Source of the DNA: Formosa sp. Hel1_33_131
Lineage (GTDB): Bacteria; Bacteroidota; Bacteroidia; Flavobacteriales; Flavobacteriaceae
Assembly: GCA_949499105.1 (NCBI GenBank)
Contig: CATEFX010000010.1
Location: forward strand, 1-64,000
Direction of reading: 5' to 3'
Length of the DNA stretch: 64,000 bases
A model generated the notes under the pieces. That model saw nothing but the letters and a program-made list of their open reading frames with translations, did not search any database and was not told where the DNA came from. Below, in pieces: positions 10,935-22,135 of this stretch (the stretch's first letter is position 1; every line of letters starts with the position of its first letter). The translations under genes and the position numbers were made by a program.

Positions 10935-12578
10935 TTAGTTTTTAATAAATTTAAGTGTTGTTGGTTGGCCATTGTCAAGAATCACAGACATCAGATAGAT
11001 GCCTGGACTTAGTGCAGACGTATTAAATTTAATTTTTTTATTCTGAATACGAGACTCCGCCGTGGCGACCATACGCCCCGAAATATCAAAAACTTTAAGA
11101 GCTGCTTGTTGGCTTTGCGTATTTTTTATTTGAATATTTAACAGATTGTCAACAGGGTTGGGATACATGCTAATTGTTTGAGCCGCTGTGGGCGCTTCAC
11201 TTGACAATGGCGTTTCTTGATACACTTCGACATAGTCAATCTCCATCGTGTCATTAGTGAAATTAGTGGCTATTGAGCCCCCTAAATCTCCTCCCATAGC
11301 CACATTAAGTAAAATGTAAAACTCTTGATCAAAAGGTGAAAAAACATCTGTTTGATTAACTAAATTTTCGTCCATATATATTTTCATGGTTTCAGGAGTC
11401 CAAACTAAAGAGTAAATGTGCCAATTTTGAGAGGTGTCCACATTCGTGGTTGGTATGCCAGCAGTATTCATTTTTTGTCCATCTCCATTATTCCAATGCC
11501 AAGTTCCTAAAATTTCGGTTTTTGCAATATTAGGTTCCATGATGTCAATTTCACCACAATAGGGCCAAGCAGAATCTCCAAATTCTCCAGACCAAAATCC
11601 ACCCGTTTCTGTAATGTTTTTTCCTAGCAACCAAATGGCTGGCCAAGAGCCCGCAACAGAGGGTAATTTCGCACGCACTTCCACGCGTCCATATTTAAAA
11701 GCAAACTTAGAATTCAAGCGAGCCGAAGTGTATTGTTTGGTAGTCCCCTGATCCGGAAACGATTCCTTTATTGCTTTTATTTTTAATGTGTTTCCACCTA
11801 CATAAGAATTTTCTTCTCGATTTGTATAAGCCTGCTGCTCATTATTTGCCCATGAATTCCCATTAATTATAAATTGGGTTTGATGAAACCATTTAGAGTC
11901 ATCAACCGCTCCGTCCTCATCAAAATTATCCGACCAAACGAGATAATCGTAGACAGGTTCAGTACTTTCAGTATTAAAATGAATCACATCATCAATATAA
12001 GCGACGACTAAATCCGTATTGTCTTCTTCATTGACTTGAATCACAACTCGGTTAAAATCGGTTCTATTAACAGGAAAACCCGTACTAGAATCAAAATTTA
12101 AATAAATCCCTGTTTCAAAGTTAAAGATCACTTCCTGCCACTGATTCAATACAATATCTTTAATAATCTCTGATTGTGTGGTCCATTTCTCATCAATTGA
12201 GTTGTTTTGAAGTTTCAAAGACACTTGATTGTTTTGACTTCCAGTAATTCCGGAAGATGGCACATAAATTTTTAAACTAAATGAGTTTGTTTCATTTAGA
12301 TTAAAATTTGGAGAAACATCGAACCCAACATTTGCATACGATCCTCCTGCATCTGTATATTTTAAAACAGTGTTAGAAGTGTTTATCGTTTCTTTGAAGG
12401 GGTTTGAAAAACTCGTATCCATCACTGAATCATCTTCATACCAAGTTGAGATTGTTCCAGCCCCTTCAAAATCATCTTGAATGATTTGGGTATGTATTGA
12501 AATTGAAAATAGGATACTGATTAAAAAAAAGAATTGACGCATTAAATAGGTATTAAAGTTGATTAAATTAATTATCAA
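10935..12578 (-). CDS. secreted GH16 beta-glucanase (laminarinase-like) with T9SS C-terminal sorting domain
   Basis: CGEIDIMEPN catalytic ExDxxE motif, WPAIWLLG, C-terminal SMYPNPVDNLLNIQ...GIYLMSVILDNGQPTTLKFIKN; true start probably MRQFFFLISILF. Confidence 0.88.
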   Translation of the reverse strand: MIINLINFNTYLMRQFFFLISILFSISIHTQIIQDDFEGAGTISTWYEDDSVMDTSFSNPFKETINTSNTVLKYTDAGGSYANVGFDVSPNFNLNETNSFSLKIYVPSSGITGSQNNQVSLKLQNNSIDEKWTTQSEIIKDIVLNQWQEVIFNFETGIYLNFDSSTGFPVNRTDFNRVVIQVNEEDNTDLVVAYIDDVIHFNTESTEPVYDYLVWSDNFDEDGAVDDSKWFHQTQFIINGNSWANNEQQAYTNREENSYVGGNTLKIKAIKESFPDQGTTKQYTSARLNSKFAFKYGRVEVRAKLPSVAGSWPAIWLLGKNITETGGFWSGEFGDSAWPYCGEIDIMEPNIAKTEILGTWHWNNGDGQKMNTAGIPTTNVDTSQNWHIYSLVWTPETMKIYMDENLVNQTDVFSPFDQEFYILLNVAMGGDLGGSIATNFTNDTMEIDYVEVYQETPLSSEAPTAAQTISMYPNPVDNLLNIQIKNTQSQQAALKVFDISGRMVATAESRIQNKKIKFNTSALSPGIYLMSVILDNGQPTTLKFIKN

Positions 12579-12642
12579 AAATAAATGAAAATTATTTAAA
12601 ACACTTGTTGATTGTTTACTATTTCATGCCAAAAAACAAAAA

Positions 12643-12661
12643 ACACCCCAGTCTGGAGTGC
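12643..12661 (-). terminator. terminator after rocD
   Basis: Minus strand CACTCC/GGGGTG hairpin followed by a T-rich tract. Confidence 0.6.
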
Positions 12662-12695
12662 TTTTAAATAATAAATTGGTATTTGTTTTAAAAAC

Positions 12696-13979
12696 CTACT
12701 TAGTTTCAAAATTCTTTAATGAATTGGTAATAATATTTACACAGTCAATCAACTGATCTTCGGTCATGACCAATGGAGGTGCAAAACGAATGATGTTTCC
12801 ATGAGTTGGTTTTGCCAACAGACCATTATCTCTAAGGTCTAAACAAATGTTCCAAGCGGTATCGCTGTCCTCGTGGTCATCAATGACAATTGCATTTAGC
12901 AACCCTTTTCCTCTAACCAGTTTTACAATTTTACTCGTCGAGATATAATCATTTAAAAGAGACCTAAATAGCTTACCAAGGCGATCTGCATTTTCGGTGA
13001 GCTGCTCATTTTTAACAACGTCCAATGCTGCCATTGCAACCGCCGCCGCAATTGGATTTCCTCCAAAAGTACTGCCGTGAGATCCCGGAGTGATGACATT
13101 CATAATGGCATCATTTGCTAATACAGCGGACACAGGATAGACTCCGCCACTCAATGCTTTTCCAAGAATTAATATATCTGGTTTTGTTTCTGGTGTTCCA
13201 GAACAATCTTTTTTAATACAATCACAATTCCCACAAGTGGCCAATAAGCGGCCTGTACGCGCAATTCCTGTTTGTACTTCATCCGCGATGAACAATACAT
13301 TATACGCCTCACACAATGCTTTTGCTTTGGCTAAATAACCTTCTGTTGGCACATATACGCCAGCTTCTCCTTGTATGGGTTCTACTAAAAAACCAGCAAC
13401 ATTAGGATTGTTTTTTAAAGTAGCTTCGAGTGCTTCCGTATCATCGTATGGAATTTTCATAAACCCATCTGTGAAGGGGCCAAAATTAGCACGAGCGACG
13501 GGATCATTTGAAAATGAAATAATGGTAGTGGTTCGTCCATGAAAATTATTTTCACAAACAATAATCTGTGCCTCGTTTTCAGGAATTCCTTTAACTTCAT
13601 ACGCCCATTTACGCGAAATTTTGACAGCCGTTTCAACTGCTTCAGCCCCCGTATTCATGGGTAACACTTTGTCAAACCCAAAGTAGTTGGTGACATATTC
13701 TTCGTAAGGCCCTAATTTGTCGTTATGAAACGCTCGAGACGTTAAGGTCAGAGTTTGAGCTTGCGCAATCATTGCATTTACAATAGCTGGATGACAATGC
13801 CCCTGATTAACAGAAGAATACGCAGATAAAAAATCGTAGTAGCGCCTTCCTTCTACATCCCATACATAAACGCCTTCTCCTTTTGTCAAAACGACTGGAA
13901 GTGGGTGGTAGTTGTGAGCCCCATATTGGTTCTCTAAATTGATTGCTTCTTGTGATGTAATTGAATCTAAAATAGCCAT
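12696..13979 (-). CDS. rocD: ornithine--oxo-acid aminotransferase
   Basis: Class III aminotransferase: [67 protein letters not shown]. Confidence 0.9.
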   Translation of the reverse strand: MAILDSITSQEAINLENQYGAHNYHPLPVVLTKGEGVYVWDVEGRRYYDFLSAYSSVNQGHCHPAIVNAMIAQAQTLTLTSRAFHNDKLGPYEEYVTNYFGFDKVLPMNTGAEAVETAVKISRKWAYEVKGIPENEAQIIVCENNFHGRTTTIISFSNDPVARANFGPFTDGFMKIPYDDTEALEATLKNNPNVAGFLVEPIQGEAGVYVPTEGYLAKAKALCEAYNVLFIADEVQTGIARTGRLLATCGNCDCIKKDCSGTPETKPDILILGKALSGGVYPVSAVLANDAIMNVITPGSHGSTFGGNPIAAAVAMAALDVVKNEQLTENADRLGKLFRSLLNDYISTSKIVKLVRGKGLLNAIVIDDHEDSDTAWNICLDLRDNGLLAKPTHGNIIRFAPPLVMTEDQLIDCVNIITNSLKNFETK

Positions 13980-14206
13980 TTTAGTAATAGTTTGAAATGA
14001 TAAAATAACTATTCCTTCTTAGTGGAGAGAAATCATCCATAATCTGATGCAATATAGTGAGATTTTTAGTCATAAATTAAGGAGTCGCTAAAATTCATTT
14101 GTTTAATTGGAGTGTGAAGAAAATGTGACTTTTTGTGTATGCATGTGTCAAATAGGTTGAAACCTAATTAAAGGGTAAATTTAATTCAAATCTAAACAAT
14201 ACTATT

Positions 14207-14893
14207 ATGGACGATGTTATCGACAGTACAAAAGAATTAGGTGCTAAAGTATGGGAGAGCTTTAGCTATTTCATGAATGAAATTGGTCAATTCATACCCA
14301 AATTAATTGGAGCGCTCCTCTTTTGGTTTATAGGACGTATCATTGCAAGATTTATGAGAAGACTTGTGATTAAAGGGGCCAAACTTATTAGAATTGATGT
14401 GATTGCCGATAAAGTAGAATTAGATGCTATGTTAGAACAAATAGGAATTAAACATACCTTTTCTACAATCATTGGGAACCTTATTTATTATGTATTATTA
14501 TTGGTTGTGTTGTTAACAGTCTTTGATATTTTGGGTCTAACAATTGCAAAAGAATTATTCAACAATGTCATCGGTTTAATTCCAGATATATTTATCTCAA
14601 TTGTCTTGTTTGTATTTGGTATGTTTCTAGCAAATTTCACCAAAGATTTTATTACAGGACGCCTCAATAACTTGAATATAGAGCAAGGGGGCTTTATTGG
14701 GTCTATTGCAAAATTTGGTATTTTATTGATTGTATTTTCAATGATTTTATCTCAACTAAATATTGGAAATGATTTAGTTTCTAAACTGACTCAATATTTG
14801 TTTGGGGCCATTGCTCTTGGCTTGGCCATTGCCATTGGATTAGGAGGAAAAGATGCTGCAAAAAGCTTTTTTGACAAACTAACTAAAAAATAA
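14207..14893 (+). CDS. mechanosensitive-channel-like protein carrying only conserved TM helices
   Basis: Repeated TM-helix pattern (IPKLIGALLFWFIGRIIARFMRRL; GLGGKDAAKSFFDKL); no MscS beta domain. Confidence 0.7.
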   Translation: MDDVIDSTKELGAKVWESFSYFMNEIGQFIPKLIGALLFWFIGRIIARFMRRLVIKGAKLIRIDVIADKVELDAMLEQIGIKHTFSTIIGNLIYYVLLLVVLLTVFDILGLTIAKELFNNVIGLIPDIFISIVLFVFGMFLANFTKDFITGRLNNLNIEQGGFIGSIAKFGILLIVFSMILSQLNIGNDLVSKLTQYLFGAIALGLAIAIGLGGKDAAKSFFDKLTKK

Positions 14894-14925
14894 AATTAGC
14901 TAAAAATTAGCAAACTATTATTTTT

Positions 14926-14957
14926 AATGCTGCTCTCTATGGGCAGCATTATTTTTT
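14926..14957 (+). terminator. rho-independent terminator
   Basis: AATGCTGCTC tctat GGGCAGCATT ATTTTTT. Confidence 0.75.
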
Positions 14958-14973
14958 GCCTTACTTTTGCGGC

Positions 14974-16389
14974 ATGGGTAGACGAAATAAAAATAAAGTA
15001 TTTACAAATCTAGAAGTGATTGATGCGGGTGCAAAAGGAAAAACGATTGCCAAAGCGCCAGACGGTAAAGTGGTGTTTTTACCAAATGCGGTCCCTGGAG
15101 ATGTTGTAGATGTACAAACATTTAAACAACGTACTGGGTATTACGAAGGAAAAGCAACCGTTTTTCATAAATTATCAGATAAGCGCACCCAAGCTGCTTG
15201 CGAACATTTTGGAACTTGTGGGGGTTGCAAATGGCAGCACATGGATTATTCGCACCAACTTTTTTATAAAGAAAAGGAAGTTGTAAATAACCTAACGCGC
15301 ATCGGACATCTTGAATTACCAGAAATAACACCAATTTTAGGCTCTAAAGATCAATACTTTTATCGCAATAAAATGGAATTTTCGTTTAGTGACAGTCGTT
15401 GGTTAACCGTTGATGAAATTGCTTCCACCGAGGATTTAGGGGACCGCAATGCCTTAGGATTTCATATCCCTGGTATGTGGGATAAAATATTGGATGTCAA
15501 AAAATGCTGGCTTCAAGGCGATCCTTCTAACGCTGTCAGAAATTCAGTTAAAGAGTTCGCATTAGAACACCATATTCCTTTCTTTAATACCCGTCAACAA
15601 ACAGGTGTTTTAAGAACCTTGATGATTCGAAATACAAGCATTGGAGAATTGATGATCGTGATTCAATTTTTTAAAGAAGATGAAATAAATAGAATCGCAC
15701 TTTTAGAGCATTTAAAAACAACCTTTCCAGAAATTACATCCTTACAATACATCATTAATGGCAAAGCTAATGATACTATATACGATCAAGAAGTGGTATG
15801 CTATGCAGGTCGAGATCATATTTTTGAAGAGATGGAAGGCCTACGGTTTAAAATTAATGCCAAATCATTTTATCAAACCAACTCCGATCAAGCATATAAT
15901 TTATACAAAATAACACGTGATTTTGCGGGTCTTACGGGCAAGGAATTGGTATATGACTTATACACCGGAACCGGAACTATTGCACAATTTGTTGCTAAAA
16001 AGGCATTGAAAGTTATTGGAGTTGAATCTGTTCCAGATGCGATAAGTGCTGCTAAAGAAAATGCTGTATTAAATCAAATTGATAATGTTGATTTTTTTGT
16101 GGGTGACATGAAAAATGTTTTTAACAGAGAGTTTATCGACACACACGGACATCCAGATGTGATTATTACAGACCCTCCTAGAGATGGAATGCACAAGGAT
16201 GTGGTTGCTCAAATACTAGAAATTGCGCCAGAAAAAATTGTTTATGTGAGTTGTAACAGTGCTACTCAAGCTAGAGATCTTGCGTTGTTAGATTCCGTGT
16301 ATAAAATAAGTAAAACTCAAGCCGTTGATATGTTTCCACAAACACATCACGTAGAAAATGTTGTACTTTTGGAAAAACGTAACGCTTAA
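14974..16389 (+). CDS. rlmD: 23S rRNA (uracil-5-)-methyltransferase RlmD/RumA
   Basis: TRAM domain, CGTCGGCKWQHMDYSHQ Fe-S motif, YDLYTGTGTIAQFVA, VSCNSATQARDL. Confidence 0.87.
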   Translation: MGRRNKNKVFTNLEVIDAGAKGKTIAKAPDGKVVFLPNAVPGDVVDVQTFKQRTGYYEGKATVFHKLSDKRTQAACEHFGTCGGCKWQHMDYSHQLFYKEKEVVNNLTRIGHLELPEITPILGSKDQYFYRNKMEFSFSDSRWLTVDEIASTEDLGDRNALGFHIPGMWDKILDVKKCWLQGDPSNAVRNSVKEFALEHHIPFFNTRQQTGVLRTLMIRNTSIGELMIVIQFFKEDEINRIALLEHLKTTFPEITSLQYIINGKANDTIYDQEVVCYAGRDHIFEEMEGLRFKINAKSFYQTNSDQAYNLYKITRDFAGLTGKELVYDLYTGTGTIAQFVAKKALKVIGVESVPDAISAAKENAVLNQIDNVDFFVGDMKNVFNREFIDTHGHPDVIITDPPRDGMHKDVVAQILEIAPEKIVYVSCNSATQARDLALLDSVYKISKTQAVDMFPQTHHVENVVLLEKRNA

Positions 16390-16398
16390 CTAAATCCT

Positions 16399-16899
16399 AT
16401 GAAGAAGTGTTTTCTTTTATTAATTCTAATCATTTGTAGTTGTGAAAAAGACGACGTATGTTCGGAAAACGCACCAACCACCCCCCGATTAGTGATTGAG
16501 TTTTATGATATTACCGCCCCTGAAAAAACCAAAATTGTACCAGGGCTAAAAGCTTTTGGAATCGATGAAACTAATGAGATCGTTGAAATAATTAATGAAA
16601 CCGTTTTGAATCGAACGGTCCTTACAGTTCCGCTCGACATAAACAATACACAGACACAGTTTAAACTTTATGAACGTTATGATCTTAAGGATGCTGTTGT
16701 AGACGGAAATCCCGATATTATAACCATTACCTACGACATTGAAAAGGTTTATATTTCAAAGGCTTGTGGATATAGTAACAACTTTGAGATACAAACTTTT
16801 AGTATCAGTGAAGACAGTAACCTTTGGATGGATAATTCTGAAATCATACTTAATCAAATTACAAATGAAAATGATATCCATGTCAAAATATTTCATTAG
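16399..16899 (+). CDS. DUF6452-like lipoprotein
   Basis: Lipobox LILIICSCEKDD; located between rlmD and a DUF6048-like gene. Confidence 0.6.
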   Translation: MKKCFLLLILIICSCEKDDVCSENAPTTPRLVIEFYDITAPEKTKIVPGLKAFGIDETNEIVEIINETVLNRTVLTVPLDINNTQTQFKLYERYDLKDAVVDGNPDIITITYDIEKVYISKACGYSNNFEIQTFSISEDSNLWMDNSEIILNQITNENDIHVKIFH

Positions 16900-17590
16900 C
16901 CTTTTTCTCGTTTTAGTTTCTGGCATTCATTTACAGGCGCAAGAGGAAAACGCTCAGGAAACAGACAGCATCGTCATCATGCATCAATATGGTTTACGTC
17001 TAGGAACTGACTTAATCAAATTGGCGCGAACCTTCCTAGAAACCGATTATTCGGGCTTTGAAATTAATGGGGATTATCGCCTCAATGAAGTACTCTATGT
17101 TGCCGGTGCATTCGGCTCCGAAGAACGTACAACAGAAACTGACTATTTAAACTCGACGGCGACCGGATCCTATTTTAAAGGCGGTTTTGATATTAATTTA
17201 TATGACAATTGGGCTGGAATGGAAAATTTGATTTATTCTGGAGTACGCTTTGGGTTTTCTAACTTTCATCAAACTCTAAACAGTTACACAATTTATGATG
17301 TTAACAGTTTAACCTGGGGGCCAAAAAGCAGTAGTGAAAGTGAAAAATTTTCAGGCCTAACAGCGGGTTGGATTGAAGTTTTATTAGGATTTAAAGCCGA
17401 GGTTTTAAACAACCTATTTTTAGGTTTTAATGTACAAATCAAAAGGCGAATTTTTGAGACTGAACCAGAAAATTTTGAAAACCTATACATCCCTGGGTTT
17501 GGGCGTACCTTTGACAGTGGCAATTTTGGGGTCGGATTTGGCTACAACATCAGTTATCTAATACCTCTATATAAAAAAGCTAAGAAGTAA
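16880..17590 (+). CDS. DUF6048-like outer-membrane protein
   Basis: Signal peptide MSKYFISLFLVLVSGIHLQAQ; beta-strand pattern; ATG 16880 (or 16865) preferred over the 16739 ORF start. Confidence 0.6.
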   Translation: MSKYFISLFLVLVSGIHLQAQEENAQETDSIVIMHQYGLRLGTDLIKLARTFLETDYSGFEINGDYRLNEVLYVAGAFGSEERTTETDYLNSTATGSYFKGGFDINLYDNWAGMENLIYSGVRFGFSNFHQTLNSYTIYDVNSLTWGPKSSSESEKFSGLTAGWIEVLLGFKAEVLNNLFLGFNVQIKRRIFETEPENFENLYIPGFGRTFDSGNFGVGFGYNISYLIPLYKKAKK

Positions 17591-17765
17591 TTGTTTTAAT
17601 AGGGCGCTTTTCAAACGTACCGCCGCAATTAGGACACTTGTTTTTAAGAATGGTTCCAACACAGCTGCTACAAAACGTACATTCGTAAGCACAAATCATC
17701 GCTTCCCCACTATCTGGTGGTAATGCTTTGGTACAGTGCTCACAAACAGGACGCATTTCTAACAC
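17580..17765 (-). CDS. DUF1272-like small zinc-ribbon protein
   Basis: MLEMRPVCEHCTKALPPDSGEAMICAYECTFCSSC...CPNCGG. Confidence 0.8.
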   Translation of the reverse strand: MLEMRPVCEHCTKALPPDSGEAMICAYECTFCSSCVGTILKNKCPNCGGTFEKRPIKTITS

Positions 17766-17767
17766 GA

Positions 17768-19459
17768 TTATCTAATTAGCTTTTTATATTTGATTCGTTT
17801 TGGCATTAAATCGCCACCTAATCGTTGCTTTTTATTTTCTTCATATTCACTAAAACTCCCTTCGTAAAAGTAGACTTCAGAATTTCCTTCAAACGCAAGA
17901 ATATGGGTACAAACACGATCTAAAAACCAACGGTCGTGACTAATCACTACCGCACAGCCCGCGAAATTTTCGAGACCTTCTTCCAAAGCTCGTAAGGTGT
18001 TTACATCCAAATCATTGGTTGGCTCATCTAAAAGCAGCACATTGCCTTCTTCTTTGAGGGTCATTGCTAAATGCAATCGGTTCCGTTCTCCTCCAGAAAG
18101 CATGTTTACTTTTTTATTTTGTTCACTCCCAGAAAAATTAAAACGACTTAGGTAAGCACGAGAATTTACTTGCCTCCCTCCCATCATAATTAACTCTTGT
18201 TCATCACTAAAATTCTGCCATATAGATTTTTCAGGATCAATGTTAGAATGACTTTGATCTACATAAGCGATTTTGGCAGTTTCACCAACTTTAAAACTTC
18301 CTTTGTCTGAGTTTTCTTCCCCCATAATCATTCGGAAAATAGTGGTTTTACCTGCGCCATTGGGCCCAATAATTCCAACAATACCCGCTTGTGGGAGATT
18401 AAAATTTAAATTGTCATATAATAATTTATCATCATAGGCCTTGCTAACGCCTTCTGCTTCAATAACATTGGTTCCTAAACGAGGGCCATTAGGAATGTAT
18501 ATTTCTAATTTTTCATCAAGTTGCTTTTGATCTTGATTCATTAATTTATCGTAGCTATTCAAACGTGCTTTTTGCTTCGTTTGACGGCCTTTGGCCCCTT
18601 GTCGGACCCATTCGAGTTCGCGTTCTAATGTTTTTTGACGTTTAGAAGCGGTTTTGCTTTCTTGAGCTAAACGTTTTGATTTTTGATCTAACCATGACGA
18701 ATAATTTCCTTTCCAAGGAATTCCTTCACCACGATCCAATTCTAAAATCCAACCCGCAACATTATCCAAGAAGTAACGGTCGTGCGTTACCGCAATGACG
18801 GTCCCTTTATATTGCGCTAAATGATGCTCTAACCAATGAACCGATTCTGCATCCAAGTGGTTTGTAGGCTCATCTAATAATAAGACATCAGGTTCTTGTA
18901 GTAGCAAGCGACAAAGGGCTACACGTCGGCGTTCACCACCCGATAAAACGGCAATTTTTTTAGAACCATCAGGGGTCCTCAAGGCGTCCATCGCAATTTC
19001 TAATTTTGTATCTAACTCCCAAGCATTTGCTGCATCAATTTGATCTTGCAATTCCGCTTGACGGTTCATCAACTTTTCCATTCTATCGGCATCAGAATAC
19101 ACTTCTTCTAACCCAAACATATCATTGATTTTATTGTACTCATCTAAAATTGCAACTGTTTCTGCAGCACCTTCACGCACAATTTCCATCACTGTTTTAG
19201 ACTCGTCTAATTTTGGTTCTTGTTCTAAGTAGCCTACGGAGTAATCTTGTGAAAAAACCACATCCCCTTGGTAGTTTTTATCAACTCCAGCAATAATTTT
19301 AAGTAAGGTTGATTTACCAGATCCGTTAAGTCCTAAAATTCCAATTTTAGCCCCATAAAAAAAACTAAGGTATATGTTTTTTAAAACTGGCGTGTTTGCA
19401 CTTTGGTAGGACTTCGTCACACCCGACATTGAAAAAATTATTTTTTTATCATCACTCAT
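17768..19459 (-). CDS. ettA: energy-dependent translational throttle protein EttA (ABC-F)
   Basis: Two ABC domains (GLNGSGKSTLLK; GPNGAGKTTIFR; LSGGERRRVALCRLL; LSGGERNRLHLA) and ABC-F linker. Confidence 0.9.
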   Translation of the reverse strand: MSDDKKIIFSMSGVTKSYQSANTPVLKNIYLSFFYGAKIGILGLNGSGKSTLLKIIAGVDKNYQGDVVFSQDYSVGYLEQEPKLDESKTVMEIVREGAAETVAILDEYNKINDMFGLEEVYSDADRMEKLMNRQAELQDQIDAANAWELDTKLEIAMDALRTPDGSKKIAVLSGGERRRVALCRLLLQEPDVLLLDEPTNHLDAESVHWLEHHLAQYKGTVIAVTHDRYFLDNVAGWILELDRGEGIPWKGNYSSWLDQKSKRLAQESKTASKRQKTLERELEWVRQGAKGRQTKQKARLNSYDKLMNQDQKQLDEKLEIYIPNGPRLGTNVIEAEGVSKAYDDKLLYDNLNFNLPQAGIVGIIGPNGAGKTTIFRMIMGEENSDKGSFKVGETAKIAYVDQSHSNIDPEKSIWQNFSDEQELIMMGGRQVNSRAYLSRFNFSGSEQNKKVNMLSGGERNRLHLAMTLKEEGNVLLLDEPTNDLDVNTLRALEEGLENFAGCAVVISHDRWFLDRVCTHILAFEGNSEVYFYEGSFSEYEENKKQRLGGDLMPKRIKYKKLIR

Positions 19460-19641
19460 TATACACGACCTTTTAAAGCATTAAACACCCAAGCATTTGC
19501 AAAAAACCCAATTCCTACAGCAGCAAAGCCCCATCCTGCTACCTCATTATATCTAAAAGCGCCTAATGCGATTAAAGATATTCCTGTGAATATCATTATA
19601 TATGTGGCCCAAGCCAGTACTGTGTTTTTATTCATTGCCAT
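19459..19641 (-). CDS. small two-helix membrane protein (CAL67264-type)
   Basis: MAMNKNTVLAWATYIMIFTGISLIALGAFRYNEVAGWGFAAVGIGFFANAWVFNALKGRV. Confidence 0.65.
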   Translation of the reverse strand: MAMNKNTVLAWATYIMIFTGISLIALGAFRYNEVAGWGFAAVGIGFFANAWVFNALKGRV

Positions 19642-19690
19642 AATTAAAATTTTTATAATTGCAAATATCGTTAATTTGAGTGTAACTTGT

Positions 19691-20422
19691 TTAGCTTTCA
19701 TTGAAAGTTACAGGAACTTCGATAAATAAGAGCTGTGAATCTTCTGAAGCTTCGATTTTAAAGTCATCTGTTTCAGAAATACCCACCGCATCTCTCGATT
19801 GTAATTGTGTTGTATTAATTTTTGAAATACCATGAATCTGCATCACATAAACTCCATGACGCGATGATTTCACAGGATAATCAAACGATGTATTCGCAGC
19901 TAAATTTAGTCTGGAAATTTGTGCATCCTGATGAATTTTCAAACTCTTGTTAGCAGTTTCTTCATCAATCGATGCCACTAAAACTTGAAGCTCCCCATCG
20001 GATAAGGGTTCAAAATAGTGTTGATCATATCTTGGCGTGACATTGTTTTTATTGGGTAGAATCCAAATTTGAAATAAACTTAAAAACTCTGAAGCCGATC
20101 CGTTTATTTCTGAATGCTGAATCCCTGTACCAGCAGACATCACTTGAACTTCACCTGCTTTGACTTCTTCCCAAACATTTCCCATAGAATCTTTATGTTT
20201 CAAAAGACCCGATAATGGAATGGTGATAATTTCCATATTGTCATGTGGATGCGTCCCAAATCCCATACTGGGTGCTATTAGATCATCATTTAAAACTCTT
20301 AGGGCACCAAAATTCATTTTTTCTGGATTGTAATAATTCGCAAAACTAAAGGAATGGTTTGCCTGTAACCAGCCATGATTTGCGGATCCTCTAGAAGTAG
20401 CACTGTGGAAAATTAATTTCAT
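19691..20422 (-). CDS. pirin family protein
   Basis: RGSANHGWLQANHSFSFANYYNPEKMNFGALRVLNDD; GFGTHPHDNMEIITIPLSG. Confidence 0.9.
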   Translation of the reverse strand: MKLIFHSATSRGSANHGWLQANHSFSFANYYNPEKMNFGALRVLNDDLIAPSMGFGTHPHDNMEIITIPLSGLLKHKDSMGNVWEEVKAGEVQVMSAGTGIQHSEINGSASEFLSLFQIWILPNKNNVTPRYDQHYFEPLSDGELQVLVASIDEETANKSLKIHQDAQISRLNLAANTSFDYPVKSSRHGVYVMQIHGISKINTTQLQSRDAVGISETDDFKIEASEDSQLLFIEVPVTFNES

Positions 20423-20506
20423 TTATAAATATATTTATAATTGTTCGTTAAACAAAAACTTGAAACCAAAGAATATTGTTATTTTTGTTTCACAAATATA
20501 AGAGTC

Positions 20507-22135
20507 ATGGATTTAAACTTCAACAAAAACGAAGATTATAATAAACTACTCGTAAGGGATCTTAACAAGCGTTTAGCTTCTGTTAAATTGGGTGGTGGAG
20601 CCTCCAAAATCACAAAAGAGCACGCAAAAGGTAAGTTAACCGCTCGAGAACGGATTGATTATTTATTAGATCCAAAATCCAAATCCATTGAAATTGGAGC
20701 CTTTGCTGGCGATAAAATGTATGAATCACACGGTGGCTGTCCTTCTGGTGGTGTGGTTGTTAAAATTGGCTATATCGAAGGGAAACAATGCATTGTGGTT
20801 GCCAATGATGCCACGGTGAAAGCGGGTGCTTGGTTTCCAATCACGGCTAAAAAAAATCTCCGAGCTCAAGAAATCGCCATAGAAAATAAATTACCCATTA
20901 TTTATTTGGTAGATTCTGCGGGTGTTTACTTGCCATTACAAGACGAAATATTCCCTGATAAAGAACACTTTGGACGAATTTTTAGAAACAATGCACAAAT
21001 GAGTAGTATGGGAATCACTCAAATTTCGGCCATCATGGGCAGTTGTGTGGCTGGTGGCGCCTATTTACCCATTATGAGTGACGAAGCCATTATTGTTGAT
21101 AAAACGGCCAGTATTTTCTTGGCAGGAAGTTATTTAGTGAAAGCAGCAATTGGTGAGTCTATTGATAATGAAACACTTGGCGGTGCAACTACCCACTGCG
21201 AAATTAGTGGTGTAACCGACTATAAAGCAAAAGATGATGCCGATGCGCTCGACAAAATCAAATCCATTATGGATAAAATTGGAGATTTTGATTCAGCTGG
21301 CTACAACAAAAAAAAACCTAAAAATCCCAAAGAAAATCCTGAAGAACTTTTTGGAATTCTTCCAAAATCAAGAGCAGATCAATATGATATGTATGAAATT
21401 ATCAAACGGTTGGTTGATGGCTCTGAATTAGAAGAATACAAAGCTGATTATGGGAAAACAATCATTACAGCCTATGCACGCATTGATGGCTGGGCCGTTG
21501 GGATTGTTGCTAATCAGCGTAAATTAGTCAAAACATCGACTGGAGAAATGCAGTTTGGAGGCGTCATATACAATGATAGTGCCGATAAATCCACTCGCTT
21601 TATCGCAAACTGTAATCAGAAAAAAATACCCTTAGTTTTCATACAAGATGTCACCGGATTTATGGTGGGCAGTAAAAGTGAACACAGTGGCATTATAAAA
21701 GATGGTGCGAAGATGGTCAATGCAGTCAGTAATAGTGTGGTGCCAAAATTTACAGTTATTATAGGAAATAGCTACGGCGCAGGAAATTATGCGATGTGCG
21801 GAAAGGCCTATGACCCACGACTGATCGTTGCTTGGCCAAGTGCCGAATTAGCTGTGATGAGTGGAAACAGCGCTGCAAAAGTATTGTTACAAATCGAGAA
21901 AGCCTCTCTAAAGAAAACTGGTGAGACCATTACACCCGAAAAAGAAGCTGAATTATTCGATAAAATTAAAGCGCGCTACGATGATCAAGTATCTCCTTAT
22001 TATGCTGCTGCTAGACTATGGACGGATGCCATCATTGATCCTACTGATACACGTGATTGGATTAGTATGGGGATTGAAGCCGCTAACAATGCACCAATTA
22101 AAAAAGCATTCAATATGGGGGTGACGCAGGTTTAA
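20507..22135 (+). CDS. acyl-CoA carboxylase carboxyltransferase (beta) subunit
   Basis: Carboxyltransferase motifs: GKLTARERIDYLLD, SAGVYLPLQDEIFPDKEHFGRIFRN, GNSYGAGNYAMCGKAYDPR; start MDLNFNKNEDYNK. Confidence 0.85.
   Translation: MDLNFNKNEDYNKLLVRDLNKRLASVKLGGGASKITKEHAKGKLTARERIDYLLDPKSKSIEIGAFAGDKMYESHGGCPSGGVVVKIGYIEGKQCIVVANDATVKAGAWFPITAKKNLRAQEIAIENKLPIIYLVDSAGVYLPLQDEIFPDKEHFGRIFRNNAQMSSMGITQISAIMGSCVAGGAYLPIMSDEAIIVDKTASIFLAGSYLVKAAIGESIDNETLGGATTHCEISGVTDYKAKDDADALDKIKSIMDKIGDFDSAGYNKKKPKNPKENPEELFGILPKSRADQYDMYEIIKRLVDGSELEEYKADYGKTIITAYARIDGWAVGIVANQRKLVKTSTGEMQFGGVIYNDSADKSTRFIANCNQKKIPLVFIQDVTGFMVGSKSEHSGIIKDGAKMVNAVSNSVVPKFTVIIGNSYGAGNYAMCGKAYDPRLIVAWPSAELAVMSGNSAAKVLLQIEKASLKKTGETITPEKEAELFDKIKARYDDQVSPYYAAARLWTDAIIDPTDTRDWISMGIEAANNAPIKKAFNMGVTQV

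Noticed and set aside
16739-16879. N-terminal extension of the DUF6048-like ORF
   Set aside because: Overlaps the preceding lipoprotein gene; a signal peptide starts at the internal ATG 16880.
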